From NCBI RefSeq assembly GCF_001613365.1, contig NZ_BDCF01000002.1, positions 372,001-436,000 of the forward strand: DNA of 64,000 nt, read 5' to 3'. The notes beneath the pieces are model-generated. The model searched no databases. It was not told where the DNA came from and saw only the letters and a program-made list of their open reading frames with translations. Shown one piece after another: positions 53,121-62,059 of the stretch. The first letter of the stretch is position 1. Every line of letters begins with the position of its first letter. Source of the stretch: Nocardia xishanensis NBRC 101358 (GTDB taxonomy: Bacteria > Actinomycetota > Actinomycetes > Mycobacteriales > Mycobacteriaceae). Position numbers and translations under genes: made by a program.

Positions 53121-54668
53121 TCAGGCGAGGGCCGATGACGATCCGATTCGGTTACTGCGGCGGGATGGGTATCCCCGTGTGTAGAGCAGCGCGGCGACAG
53201 CGGCCAGACCGATGAACCAGACCAGCGCGATCAGCAGTGCTTCGATCTCGTCGAAGTGGTCGGTGAGGGCGGTGTCGAACAGGACGCGGCTGGCGCCGTA
53301 ACCGGGCATGGCGCGCGCCCACGGCTGGGGTTCGGGACGCAGCATCGGGCTCTGTATCAGGCCGAGGTCGAGGAACGGGATGAGAAAGGCGACGAACACC
53401 CCGGCGACCCGCCCGAACAAGGGGCCGATGATGACGCCGATGAGCGCATAGGTCGCGGCCAGCAGCAGATTCGCCGCGGCGTATCCGGCCCAGTTGCGGG
53501 CGTCGAAGACGGTCGCCGTGATCGCGAGTGCCGCGGCGGTGACCACGAGTACCGCCACCGCGATCACTCCCAGCCGCGCCGTGAGCAGGACACCGGCGCG
53601 GTACCCCGCGAGCCGCAGTCGGCGATCGCCGTCGGCGGTGTCGAGAACGAGGAACAGCCCCGCCAGCGTGGCCAAGGAGCCGATCGCGATCGGCGTCATC
53701 GTTCCGGCGTGTACCTCGGGGAACCAGAAGGACATGGTGACGGCTGCGCTGTTCTCTCGCAGGGTCAACACCATCGAACGGGCCGGGGTGGTGATCTTGG
53801 CCAGCAGCACGAACACCACTGGCACCACGATCAACAGCACCGCGAAAACCGGGTTCCGGCTCAACTCGACCACACCTAGACGCAAGCCGGTGCGCAGCTG
53901 TCCGGCGGCCCGTCGGGTGGGGCGGGCGATGCGCGAACTGGCTACCAGTGCGGCGGCCGCGATCAGTACAGCCGCGGTCACCCAGACCAGTGATGCGCCG
54001 AGGTCGCCGAGGCGTCCGGCGTGGCCGGTGGGCAGGCCGACCATCCATCGGGCGACGAAATGGGTGGGGAACCAGCGGCTGATCGGCTCGGTGGTGTCGC
54101 CGACCTGGCCGATGAACACGTCGATGATCCACACGAACAAGATCACGACCGCCCCGTTGACCGGGTTGCCGGCGAGGATGCCGACTACTGCGCCGATCGC
54201 CAGGTAGATCACCGCGAACATCAATGTCGCGGGGATCACCCGGACCGGGTCATCGATCCCGGCGCGGGCGGCGAGTGCGAGCAGCGACACCGTCGACACG
54301 AGCACCGCCAGCGCCAGCCCCGTCGTCGCCCGGGCGCCGACCAGCCCCACCGGGGACAGTCCGGCCAGTACCAGCCGTCGATCGGTCGCCCGCGCGGATC
54401 GGACCTGGAAGTACATGGCGACGCCAGCCAGGAACGCCGCCGCCCACCCCGCGGTCGCGGTCTCCACGGCCGGCCGGGATCCGAGACTGCGGCCGAGCAA
54501 TTCCATTGCCTGGGCGATGCTTCCGGCCGCGACGAGCACGAACACCGCGGGCACGAGTACCAGCACGATCAGGTTGACCGGGTTGCGGAAGTAGTCGCTG
54601 ACGAAGCACCGGACGAACGGCGCTACCGCCGTCGGCGGTGGCGCCGCGACCGGCGCGGGGGCAGTCAT
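53121..54668 (-). CDS. ABC-2 type permease
   Basis: A 515-residue membrane protein with about twelve predicted transmembrane helices in two similar halves. Each half starts with a soluble stretch next to FRNPVNLIVLVLVPAVFV or LSRNPVFAVLLIVVPVVFV, the usual permease repeat. It overlaps the preceding ATPase gene by four bases (ATGA), so the two are coupled and form one exporter. Substrate unknown; ABC-2 pairs usually move drugs, antibiotics or lipids. Confidence 0.8.
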   Translation of the reverse strand: MTAPAPVAAPPPTAVAPFVRCFVSDYFRNPVNLIVLVLVPAVFVLVAAGSIAQAMELLGRSLGSRPAVETATAGWAAAFLAGVAMYFQVRSARATDRRLVLAGLSPVGLVGARATTGLALAVLVSTVSLLALAARAGIDDPVRVIPATLMFAVIYLAIGAVVGILAGNPVNGAVVILFVWIIDVFIGQVGDTTEPISRWFPTHFVARWMVGLPTGHAGRLGDLGASLVWVTAAVLIAAAALVASSRIARPTRRAAGQLRTGLRLGVVELSRNPVFAVLLIVVPVVFVLLAKITTPARSMVLTLRENSAAVTMSFWFPEVHAGTMTPIAIGSLATLAGLFLVLDTADGDRRLRLAGYRAGVLLTARLGVIAVAVLVVTAAALAITATVFDARNWAGYAAANLLLAATYALIGVIIGPLFGRVAGVFVAFLIPFLDLGLIQSPMLRPEPQPWARAMPGYGASRVLFDTALTDHFDEIEALLIALVWFIGLAAVAALLYTRGYPSRRSNRIGSSSALA

Positions 54669-55366
54669 CGCTCGACCGCCCGACCGTCGCGCAGTTCGAC
54701 GATGCGGTCGAAGCGGTGTTCGTCGGCGACGAAGTGACTGATGATCAGCACAGAGCGGCCGGCGGCGCGGCGGTGTGCGACGAGTTCCCAGAATTTGAGG
54801 TAGGTGTCCCAGTCGAATCCGGCATACGGTTCATCCAGCAGCAGCACATCGGGGTCGGCGAGCAACGCCAACGTGAGGTTGAGTTTCGCCAAGGTCCCGC
54901 CGGAGAGTCGGTCGGCGCGCGTGCTTGCGTAGCGTTCGAATCCCAGCGCCGCGTAGAGCTCACGCCGCGCACGGTTTTCAGCTTCCCGGGTCATCCGATA
55001 GGCCCGGGCGAACAACTCGATGTGCTCATCGCAGGTCAGCCGCTCGTACAGGACCGGTTCCTGCGGGCAGTACCCCAGCCGCCCCGGCCGGGTGACCGAG
55101 CCCGCGTCCGGAGACAGGTCGCCGACCAGGATCTTCATCACCGTCGATTTGCCCGACCCGTTCTCCCCGACCAAGCCGACCACTTCACCGGGCAGCAGCC
55201 GCACATGGAACCCACGCAATACGGGAACGCGCGGAGAAAAGAACCGGCCGCCGCGGCGATACGCCTTCTCGAGACCCTCGGCCACCAGAAGCGGCGCCGC
55301 GTCTCCCGCGGCTGCGGTGACCGGCTTTGCCGCCGTGGCCTCGACCGCGGCGGGCTCAGTGGCCAC
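54665..55366 (-). CDS. ABC transporter ATP-binding protein
   Basis: A 233-residue ATPase: Walker A GENGSGKST, Q-loop CPQEPVLYE, signature LSGGT, Walker B VLLLDEPYAGFDWDT, H-loop His in ISHFVA. It starts at GTG 55366 with GGAGA upstream. It couples directly to the ABC-2 permease gene that follows. The export of hydrophobic compounds is the usual role of this group. A separate promoter probably lies in the 100 bp before it. Confidence 0.85.
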   Translation of the reverse strand: MATEPAAVEATAAKPVTAAAGDAAPLLVAEGLEKAYRRGGRFFSPRVPVLRGFHVRLLPGEVVGLVGENGSGKSTVMKILVGDLSPDAGSVTRPGRLGYCPQEPVLYERLTCDEHIELFARAYRMTREAENRARRELYAALGFERYASTRADRLSGGTLAKLNLTLALLADPDVLLLDEPYAGFDWDTYLKFWELVAHRRAAGRSVLIISHFVADEHRFDRIVELRDGRAVER

Positions 55367-55460
55367 GGTGTTCTCCGAGGTGACTCACACGCCGCGAAAC
55401 GCTGGAACGACGAGGATGTGCTGGGCCGGACATGGTGCGTTCCTCACCTTCGCGGGGCGT

Positions 55461-55688
55461 TCAGGACCGGCCGGAAGCGGGGCCGTGGTCGTGGCGTTTG
55501 CTCACCTCGTATGGCTTGTCGCCATTGCCGCCGTGTCCGGAGCCGCCCATCATGAACATCATCATCAGCGGGCACGCCAGCGCCACGAGCAGTACCAGCA
55601 GCGTCGACACCGACACGCCCGAAAGGGCGAGACCGGCGACCAACACGGCCAACGCGAGCACATACCACGGAAGATAGCGGGTGTTCAT
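55461..55688 (-). CDS. Small two-TM protein, DUF2933-like
   Basis: A 75-residue protein starting MNTRYLPWYVLALAVLV (ATG 55688, AGAAGGGA before it). Two helices (ALAVLVAGLALSG and LLVLLVALACPLMMMFMMGG) are followed by a Gly/His/Asn-rich polar tail. The pattern ACPLMMxFMM is typical of DUF2933 proteins that accompany copper resistance genes. The longer in-frame start at 55793 is rejected. It reads away from the copper-box and the DUF6153 gene, so the two genes are divergent around the box. Confidence 0.65.
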   Translation of the reverse strand: MNTRYLPWYVLALAVLVAGLALSGVSVSTLLVLLVALACPLMMMFMMGGSGHGGNGDKPYEVSKRHDHGPASGRS

Positions 55689-55803
55689 CGCATTCCCTTC
55701 TCTCGCAGTCACCTCGAGTCTGCGCTCGTACATCGGTGCCGGGCATGGGAGAAGGTCGCCTCGAGCGGCGCCGAAGGACCCATATCCGACCACCGGAGGT
55801 CCC

Positions 55804-55818
55804 TACCCGCATGGGGTA
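55804..55818. promoter_or_regulatory. RicR/CsoR-like copper-responsive operator
   Basis: TACCCGCATGGGGTA fits the palindrome TACCC-N5-GGGTA described for RicR in Mycobacterium. Outer CCC/GGG bases extend it. It lies between the DUF2933-like gene and the DUF6153/multicopper oxidase genes. The mycobacterial RicR regulon includes the multicopper oxidase MmcO, so copper control is likely. The regulator itself is not in this window. Confidence 0.6.
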
Positions 55819-56014
55819 TTGGGACGGCACGTCGATGACACGGCACGATCGCCGCTGCGGGCCGGTCAGCGCGTCAGGATCGTGGCGAGGTCGCCGGTGC
55901 GGATGCCGACCCCCGAACCAGCGCCTGCCCGCGACGGCACCGATGAAATCGCTCCCGAGAACAAGCGCTGACAATGCCACGCCGAGGTAGCGACGCCGAC
56001 CCTATGATGACGGT

Positions 56015-56422
56015 GTGACGCAGCACCACCAGTCATCGCGGGCACCCCGGTCGGTCCGGATGCTCGCCCTGCTGGTGCTGATCTTCGGGATCACCGCCAT
56101 GCATACCGGCGGGTTCCACATCCGTTCCGACGCTCACCACGCCGGCTCCTCTCCTGCGTCCGTCACAGCCGGACCGAACCTCCACCACGAGGTCGCCATC
56201 GCGGGCGGCTATCACGATCTCGGCCATGAAGCGATGCACGACTGTGTGTTCATCCTGTCCACCCTGACGCTGGCGATCGGCCTGGTTCTGCTGTACCGAG
56301 CGGGCTACCTCTCCCCCGGCATCGGGCCGGCACCGAGAGCGGCGTCCTGGCGCGTGCACCGCGAACGACCACCCCCCTGGGCCGTCCCTTCCCTGGCCGA
56401 ACTATCGATTCTGAGGATCTGA
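56015..56422 (+). CDS. DUF6153-like small exported/membrane protein
   Basis: A 135-residue protein. One N-terminal helix (MLALLVLIFGITAMHTGGF) is followed by a His-rich stretch (HIRSDAHHAG, LHHEVAIAGGYHDLGHEAMHDCVF) and a second helix (STLTLAIGLVLLYRA). The pattern MHTGGFH ... H...CVFIL is that of DUF6153 proteins, which sit with copper genes and may bind copper through His. It starts at GTG 56015. It lies directly upstream of the multicopper oxidase; the role resembles mycobacterial LpqS in position. Confidence 0.65.
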   Translation: MTQHHQSSRAPRSVRMLALLVLIFGITAMHTGGFHIRSDAHHAGSSPASVTAGPNLHHEVAIAGGYHDLGHEAMHDCVFILSTLTLAIGLVLLYRAGYLSPGIGPAPRAASWRVHRERPPPWAVPSLAELSILRI

Positions 56423-56431
56423 TACGCCTAC

Positions 56432-56457
56432 CGCTTCCGCGATGCCCCGGAAGCGGC
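56432..56457 (+). terminator. Hairpin between DUF6153 gene and multicopper oxidase
   Basis: CCGCTTCCG (56432-56440) pairs exactly with CGGAAGCGG (56449-56457), an eight-base loop. No T run follows, so attenuation or partial termination is more likely than a full stop. Confidence 0.5.
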
Positions 56458-56629
56458 AGGCCCCTGCTGACGGAACGCGGCGCCGTGTTCACCGCCGCCT
56501 ATCCGGGCAGGGACAGCCGGAACGGTTCGATGCACTCCATGGCATCCGCCCGATCTGGCTGCACCAGATCACGGGCCTCCGCCCTGACACCACGGCGGAA
56601 CCCCAATCGTCACCCCAGGAAGAAAACCC

Positions 56630-58186
56630 ATGTCATCCAGTCAGTTCCCCCACCCGCCGTCGATGAGTCGCCGCGGCTTCCTCGCTCTCGGCACCGGCGT
56701 CACCGCAGCCGCCGTTCTCGCCGCCTGCTCTCGGGACTCCACCGCATCACGCGCACTCGTCGAACCAGACTCCGAAGCAGTCCGCGCAGCCGAGAACACG
56801 CGCCGGGCGACGGGTGCCGCCGTCAGGGAGGTGAGGTTGCGTGCCGAGCAGGCCACCGTCGACCTCGGCGGCGTGCAGGTCCAAACCTGGGCCTATGACG
56901 GCAAACTGCCCGGCCAGGAAATCCGCATCACCAAGGGAGACGTACTGCGGGCCGAACTCACCAATGCATTGCCCGTACCGTCGACGGTCCATTGGCACGG
57001 GATCGCGCTGCGCAACGACATGGACGGCGCACCCGAGGTGACACAACCGCAGATCCCGCCGGGCGGCACTTTCGGCTACGAATTCACCGCACCGGAACCC
57101 GGCACGTACTTCTTCCACCCGCACGTCGGAGTTCAACTCGATCACGGCCTGTACGCGCCCCTGATCGTCGAGGATCCCGCCGATGGCAAAGACTACGACC
57201 TGGAAGCCGTCGTGGTGCTCGACGACTGGCTCGACGGCGTCAACGGCCGCGACCCGGACAAGGAACTGGATCGACTGCGCGCCAAAGGCATGTCGGGCAT
57301 GAGCATGGGCGGCATGAACCACGGCGGCATGGACATGGGCGGTTCTTCCACGATGGCGATGCCGACCGACCCCAACGCGCCGCTCGGCTCCGACACCGGA
57401 GACGTGACCGACTATCCGTACTATCTGATCAACGGCCGCATCGGCACCGATCCGGCCACGATCACCGCTCGTCCCGGCCAGCGAATCCGGCTGCGAATCA
57501 TCAACGCCGCCTCCGACACCGCGTTTCGCGTCGCCGTCGGCGGCCACCAACTGCGCGTCACGCACAGCGACGGCTTCCCCGTGCAGCCGGTCACCGCCTC
57601 CAGCCTGCTCATCAGCATGGGCGAACGGTACGACGCCGTCGTCGAACTGGCCGACGGAGTGTTCCCTCTGGTCGCTTCCGCCGAAGGCAAGGCAGGCCAA
57701 GGCTTCGCCCTCCTGCGCACCGGCGCAGGCGCACCACCGCCCCCGGAAATCCGCCCGGCCGAACTGTCGGCGCCACCACTCACCGCCGACCGGCTGGTGT
57801 CCACCGAATCCGTACGGCTGCCCCACCGCAAGCCAGACAAGACACTCGACCTCACCCTCGATAACGATGCGGCCAAATACCTCTGGATGATCAACGGCAA
57901 AGCTTTTCCCGAGCACGCCATGCTCGATGTAACCGAAGGACAACGGGTTCGGCTGCGGTTCATCAACCGGACAATGATGTTCCACCCCATGCACCTGCAC
58001 GGTCACACCTTCCAGGTCGTCACCGCCGCGGGCACCGGCCCCCGCAAGGACACCTCCATCGTGCCGTCGATGCAGACCGTCGAAGTCGACTTCGACGCCG
58101 ATAACCCTGGACAGTGGATGGTCCATTGTCACAACGCCTACCACGGTGAAGCCGGAATGATGAGCATCATTTCCTACATGCGGTGA
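56630..58186 (+). CDS. Tat-exported multicopper oxidase lipoprotein (MmcO-like)
   Basis: A 518-residue three-domain cupredoxin enzyme. The Tat signal SRRGFLAL (about 13-20) leads to a lipobox LAAC with Cys33, so it is a periplasmic-side lipoprotein. Copper sites are complete: HWHG (121-124), HPH (163-165), HPMHLHGH (452-459), HCHNAYHGEAGM (499-510), giving the type 1 and trinuclear sites. A Met/Gly/His-rich loop (MSGMSMGGMNHGG and on) lies at about 222-245. It oxidises Cu(I) to the less toxic Cu(II), as MmcO and CueO do. Start ATG 56630. Confidence 0.92.
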   Translation: MSSSQFPHPPSMSRRGFLALGTGVTAAAVLAACSRDSTASRALVEPDSEAVRAAENTRRATGAAVREVRLRAEQATVDLGGVQVQTWAYDGKLPGQEIRITKGDVLRAELTNALPVPSTVHWHGIALRNDMDGAPEVTQPQIPPGGTFGYEFTAPEPGTYFFHPHVGVQLDHGLYAPLIVEDPADGKDYDLEAVVVLDDWLDGVNGRDPDKELDRLRAKGMSGMSMGGMNHGGMDMGGSSTMAMPTDPNAPLGSDTGDVTDYPYYLINGRIGTDPATITARPGQRIRLRIINAASDTAFRVAVGGHQLRVTHSDGFPVQPVTASSLLISMGERYDAVVELADGVFPLVASAEGKAGQGFALLRTGAGAPPPPEIRPAELSAPPLTADRLVSTESVRLPHRKPDKTLDLTLDNDAAKYLWMINGKAFPEHAMLDVTEGQRVRLRFINRTMMFHPMHLHGHTFQVVTAAGTGPRKDTSIVPSMQTVEVDFDADNPGQWMVHCHNAYHGEAGMMSIISYMR

Positions 58187-58249
58187 CGACTCCGAGGCGT
58201 TGTGCGTGATCGGTCGGGCACCGAACTCGAATGCGGTCACCGGTATCCG

Positions 58250-58582
58250 GTTGCGAACCTCGTTCGGGGCGAGGACGAAGGCTGGTCCGTAGCAGAACTC
58301 GTACCCCGCGATGACGTCGCAGTGGTCGCCGGTCGCCCTGGCGAGCCAGGGATAAGCGTCCCTCCATTCGGCAGTGCCCTTCTCAGCTTCAGCGCGGCCT
58401 TCGGCGACGGCGCTGAGCGTGAGGTAGTCGTATCCGTACAAGTCCGCCACCCGGCGGAGCCCACCCAGGAGTGGCGCGGAGTCGTTCTCGGCGAAGAACA
58501 CGGTGTGAATCAGTTCGGGTTTCTCGCGCATCTCTTCGAGCAGCGAAGGCTCGATCTTCGCCAGTTCCAACCACATGGACAC
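58250..58582 (-). pseudogene. DUF1877 gene, 3'-truncated
   Basis: The minus strand reads MSMWLELAKIEPSLLEEM, then VADLYGYDYLTLSAVAEGRA and IAGYEFCYGPAFVLAPNEV, the DUF1877 (YfbM-like) pattern. After about residue 110 homology ends and the frame runs antisense through the multicopper oxidase without a natural stop. DUF1877 proteins are usually 150-200 residues. The 3' end was probably removed when the copper genes or neighbouring DNA moved in. Confidence 0.6.
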
Positions 58583-58625
58583 GGTCGGTTACTTCCTATC
58601 CAGATGTTCGATCGGCCCCTGACGG

Positions 58626-59741
58626 TCAGTCCGCCGCGCCCGCCATGAGTAGCTGGTGTAGCGCGCCGTCCACATCCTCGCGCTCGCCGAAGAGCCGCAC
58701 CAGCAGTGCGCGCTCCGCCGCACCGTGCTCCGCGGCCAGCACCAGTTCCGTTGCGGCATCCCGCATTTCGACGCCGGATTCGTCGGCGAGCGACGCCACG
58801 ATGTCGGCTGCGCTCTCCGTGGTCCATACCCCGGGAATCGCGGCCGCGACCTCGCTCGCGGGCGGGGCGGCGCCGCGATACCAGTGGGCGCCCTCCCACC
58901 AGTAGCAGAAGGAGAGCAACCCGGACCCGGCGCGCGGGTTGAGCAGCGGGTTCGCCACCCACCCCGGCGCGCCCGCGTAGAGATCCGGCATGGGAGCGCC
59001 TGCGTTGTAGACCGCGTCCAGCACCGGGTCGTTCCATACTCCGCCGGAGAGCACCGCACGGTCGCCAGGGACCAGCCATAGCGAGGAACCGCTGCGTTCG
59101 GCTCCCTCGAACATGCCGAGCGCGGGCAGCACCCTCGGCCCCCACGGAGATCCGGCCGCCACGAACGCCGCGGCGATCGCCGCCCAGCGCATCGCCAGCA
59201 ACGGCAGCGCCGGCAATGTCGTCTCGATTTCCGGGGTGCGCGTGGTGGTCCTGGCCAGTGCCCCCGCCTGCTCGGTGGGCCGAGACTGCCGGTTCTCGTG
59301 ACCGACATAGGCTGCCAGCCAGACCGGGAGCCGCGCCCGCGGAAACGCCTCCAGGTCGGCCCGATACACCTCCGGCGGGAAGAGGTGGTCGTCCGGGAAG
59401 GGCTCGGCGCCGAAGTCGTGCTCGGCACCGATCTCGCCGGACGCCGACGCCGTCACCAGGTAACGCCACCACGGGCCACCGGGCATGGCGGCCGATGCCT
59501 CGCGGTGTCGACGGACCAGTGCCAGCACCTCCTCGGAGGGCAGCACCTGGGCCGGGTGGCCTTGCTCGTCGGTGAAGAAAACCGACGCCAGCTCCGATAC
59601 GGCGGTCAGCGCGAACACCGCCTGCATCTCGTGCCAGCCCGGCGGGGCGAGCGCGATCAATTCCGCGGCGATCCGGCGGCTCGCCGCGTCGGCGAGCGGT
59701 GACTCGGAATCGATGGGAAGCGAATCCTCTGCTGCGGTCAC
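58626..59741 (-). CDS. Conserved hypothetical protein at type VII locus border
   Basis: A 371-residue protein starting at GTG 59741 (VTAAEDSLPIDSES) with GGAGG nine bases upstream; the longer frame to 60032 overlaps antisense to the secretion gene and is rejected. The sequence is Trp/Pro-rich: IALAPPGWHEMQAVFALTAV, LPVWLAAYVGHENRQS, VLPALGMFEGAERSG, LWLVPGDRAVLSGGVWND, GLLSFCYWWEGAHWYR. No catalytic motif, signal peptide or membrane helix is seen. Similar proteins accompany T7SS gene sets in nocardiae, but I cannot assign a role. Confidence 0.5.
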   Translation of the reverse strand: MTAAEDSLPIDSESPLADAASRRIAAELIALAPPGWHEMQAVFALTAVSELASVFFTDEQGHPAQVLPSEEVLALVRRHREASAAMPGGPWWRYLVTASASGEIGAEHDFGAEPFPDDHLFPPEVYRADLEAFPRARLPVWLAAYVGHENRQSRPTEQAGALARTTTRTPEIETTLPALPLLAMRWAAIAAAFVAAGSPWGPRVLPALGMFEGAERSGSSLWLVPGDRAVLSGGVWNDPVLDAVYNAGAPMPDLYAGAPGWVANPLLNPRAGSGLLSFCYWWEGAHWYRGAAPPASEVAAAIPGVWTTESAADIVASLADESGVEMRDAATELVLAAEHGAAERALLVRLFGEREDVDGALHQLLMAGAAD

Positions 59742-59885
59742 GAAAGCGGCACCTCCTCGATCGGGTCCGCAGGCTACCACTCGGGAGCGAACGGCGCCGG
59801 AGCGGCGAATTCGTTTGCCCGTCATTGCGAATTCAACTGTCTGCGTTGTAATCCCACGACATCGAACGCCGAGAGGAGAGCTGCG

Positions 59886-59933
59886 GTGAGCAATCCGGCG
59901 GGGCGGTACGGAGCCGCCGCGGTGCAGCGATGA
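59886..59933 (+). CDS. Possible 15-codon coupled leader
   Basis: GTG at 59886 follows AGGAGAGC and encodes MSNPAGRYGAAAVQR; its TGA overlaps the ATG of the next gene (ATGA, 59930-59933). The downstream ATG has no good ribosome site of its own, so this leader could deliver ribosomes by coupling. Confidence 0.35.
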   Translation: MSNPAGRYGAAAVQR

Positions 59934-61690
59934 CCATTCACATGCCCGAGGGGTTGCAGTGGCTGGCCTGGGTGGCCGGAACCACCTGGCCAGAGGGCGA
60001 CGAGGACGTCGCATGGGCGGTGTCGGAGGCATGGAAGACGGCGAGCGCGGAGCTGACGGCCCTGCTCGCCGATATCGATGCGGCCAAACAGGCCACCGTC
60101 GACGCCTATCCGCAGGGCGAGGGCGGCACCGCGATGGGCGCCCGCTACGACACGCTGCGTACCGGTGACCATTCCATCGAGGCGCTGGCGACCTTCATGA
60201 GCACCGTCGGCGACAGCACCTTCGACATGGGCACCGAGGTCCAGGCCACCAAGATCACCGTCATCGTGACGCTGGCCTGGCTGGCGCTGGAGATCCTGTG
60301 GGCCTGGCTCTTTCCGCCCACCGCGCCCGCGGTGGAGGCGGCCGCGATCACCACCACGCGCTCCTTCCTCAAGGTGTTCGAGGACTTCGTGCAGAAGGCG
60401 ATCACCAATCTCGCTGCACGCCTGGGTGCTTCGACCGCCAAGCGCCACTTCTGGACCCAGGCCGCTCGGCTGCGGCCGGTCTTTCCCACCGCGAAGGGCT
60501 GGGGCGTCTACGGCGTGCGGGCCATGGAGGCGACCGCTATCACCGCGACCATCAACGGCTCGGTGCAGGTCGGCCAGCTCGCGGCGGGCAAACGACGGCA
60601 CTTCAACGGCAAGGAGTTCGGGCTGTCCATCCTCGCCGGTGTCGCGGGCGTGGTGCCCGGGCGCGAATTCGGGCGCTATCTCGGGCACGGTATCGACAGG
60701 GTTGCGGGCAAGCAGTTGAACAACATTCCGGGCCGGGTCGGTCGTGGCGCGGTGATCGGTGGCGCCTCCGGTGCGGTCGGCACCGCCTTCGGCAACCTGG
60801 CCGTGGGCGCGGCGACCGGAGACTTCTCGTCTTTCGCCTCCGCGCCGGGCTGGGTCGGCGGTGTCGCGCGGGGTGCGATGGTGGGCGGTGCGCGTGGCGG
60901 TTTCGCCATCGGCAAGCCGATTCCGCCGGGGCACGGCGACATTCGCTCCTATGTCTGGATGCCGAAACCGAATTCCGGCAATCCGGCGCCCCGGCCGCCG
61001 GTGAGCGACGGTTCGTCCAGCGGGTCGAGTTCCCGGCCGTCCGGCCGTTCCGATGCGAGCGTGTCGTCCTCGGTTCAGCCGGTGCACTCCACCGTCGCGG
61101 GCTCGTCGAGCCGGCCGCCGTCCTCGCACAGCAGCGTCTCCGGTAACAGCGTCTACCACGATGCCGCGAGCTCGTTCTCCAGCGGCGGGAGCAGTTCGAG
61201 CAGTAGCTCGGGCAACAGCGTTTACCACGACGCCCGTACCAATCAACCCCCGACCTCGTGGTCGTCCTCGGTCGACGGCGGCTGGACCCCGCCGCCTCCG
61301 TCCGCCTCGGGATCCTCGCACGCCGCTCCCCCGGCGCCGATCGGGTCGTCCTCCTCCTCGAGCAGTGGGCATTCCGGCTCCGGCGGTGCGCAGCCACGCC
61401 CGCTCCCGCCGTCTGGTGCTCCGGTGACCGGCGCGAATGGCGGGAGCGGCAACGGAAACCCGATCGCCACCCACCACAGCGAACCGTTCCTCGGCGAGGG
61501 CAAGGACGTGCGCGGCAAGACGAGGCCGAAGCAGTGGCCGTGGGTGGAACCGCTGCCCGGCCCGTATTCACCACCGTCGTCGAGTGGCTCCTCCTGGCAG
61601 CAGTGGTTGCCTGCCCCTGGCGCCGCGCCCGCGGCGGGTGCGCCACTCGAGAACGCCGGCGAGCAGGTCGACGTCCCGTTCACCCCGTAA
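59930..61690 (+). CDS. Type VII secretion protein with CpnT-N-like domain and Ser/Gly-rich tail
   Basis: A 586-residue protein. Residues 1-100 match the WXG100-like N-terminal domain of CpnT and related polymorphic-toxin carriers (LQWLAWVAGTTWPEGDEDVA, then ALLADIDAAKQATVDAYP). A transmembrane stretch (ITVIVTLAWLALEILWAWLF, about 108-127) follows. Residues about 230-330 are Gly/Ala-rich and hydrophobic, a possible pore or channel region. The last 250 residues are Ser/Pro/Gly-rich, with SGNSVYHDA repeated twice. No toxin domain is visible at the C-terminus. It may be a secreted scaffold or an adaptor of the EspB-like gene downstream. Confidence 0.7.
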   Translation: MTIHMPEGLQWLAWVAGTTWPEGDEDVAWAVSEAWKTASAELTALLADIDAAKQATVDAYPQGEGGTAMGARYDTLRTGDHSIEALATFMSTVGDSTFDMGTEVQATKITVIVTLAWLALEILWAWLFPPTAPAVEAAAITTTRSFLKVFEDFVQKAITNLAARLGASTAKRHFWTQAARLRPVFPTAKGWGVYGVRAMEATAITATINGSVQVGQLAAGKRRHFNGKEFGLSILAGVAGVVPGREFGRYLGHGIDRVAGKQLNNIPGRVGRGAVIGGASGAVGTAFGNLAVGAATGDFSSFASAPGWVGGVARGAMVGGARGGFAIGKPIPPGHGDIRSYVWMPKPNSGNPAPRPPVSDGSSSGSSSRPSGRSDASVSSSVQPVHSTVAGSSSRPPSSHSSVSGNSVYHDAASSFSSGGSSSSSSSGNSVYHDARTNQPPTSWSSSVDGGWTPPPPSASGSSHAAPPAPIGSSSSSSSGHSGSGGAQPRPLPPSGAPVTGANGGSGNGNPIATHHSEPFLGEGKDVRGKTRPKQWPWVEPLPGPYSPPSSSGSSWQQWLPAPGAAPAAGAPLENAGEQVDVPFTP

Positions 61691-61714
61691 TCCGACGACA
61701 CAGAAGGGAGTGCC

Positions 61715-62059
61715 ATGGCCGCGGACCGGTTGGAAGTCGATCCCCAGAAGCTGCGCCACGCCTCGGATCTGACCCGGGAGCTGTCGAACGCCGCCAAGGG
61801 GGTCGCCGAGAAGCTGCGCAACACCCTCAGCGGTATCGAGTCCGACGGCACCGTCATGCCGTGGGGTGATGACAAGCGCGGCCACAAGTTCTTCGACGGT
61901 GACAAGGGCTACAAGGCGGCGCGGGACAACCTGATCGAGGGCGCCATCGGCGCCGCGACCACGTTGGGCGACATGGCGACCGGTCAGCGTGATGCCGCGG
62001 ATGCCCTGGCCGCTACCGACGCCGGCAACGCAGGCCAGTTCGGGAGGCCCACGCCGTGA
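61715..62059 (+). CDS. WXG100-like type VII secretion substrate
   Basis: A 114-residue helical protein starting MAADRLEVDPQKLRHASDL. The WXG-type turn is PWGDD (about 49-53; W-G-D instead of W-x-G). The first and last thirds are amphipathic helices rich in Ala, Asp and Lys, the helical-hairpin fold of ESX substrates. AGAAGGGA precedes the ATG. Length is near the family norm. It overlaps the next gene by four bases, so the two are translated together. Confidence 0.7.
   Translation: MAADRLEVDPQKLRHASDLTRELSNAAKGVAEKLRNTLSGIESDGTVMPWGDDKRGHKFFDGDKGYKAARDNLIEGAIGAATTLGDMATGQRDAADALAATDAGNAGQFGRPTP

Noticed and set aside
55444-55980. 178-codon minus frame overlapping the copper box
   Set aside because: Overlaps the supported DUF2933-like gene and lacks homology.
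60900-61690. Toxin domain at the end of the CpnT-like protein
   Set aside because: The tail is Ser/Gly/Pro-rich low-complexity sequence with no catalytic motif.
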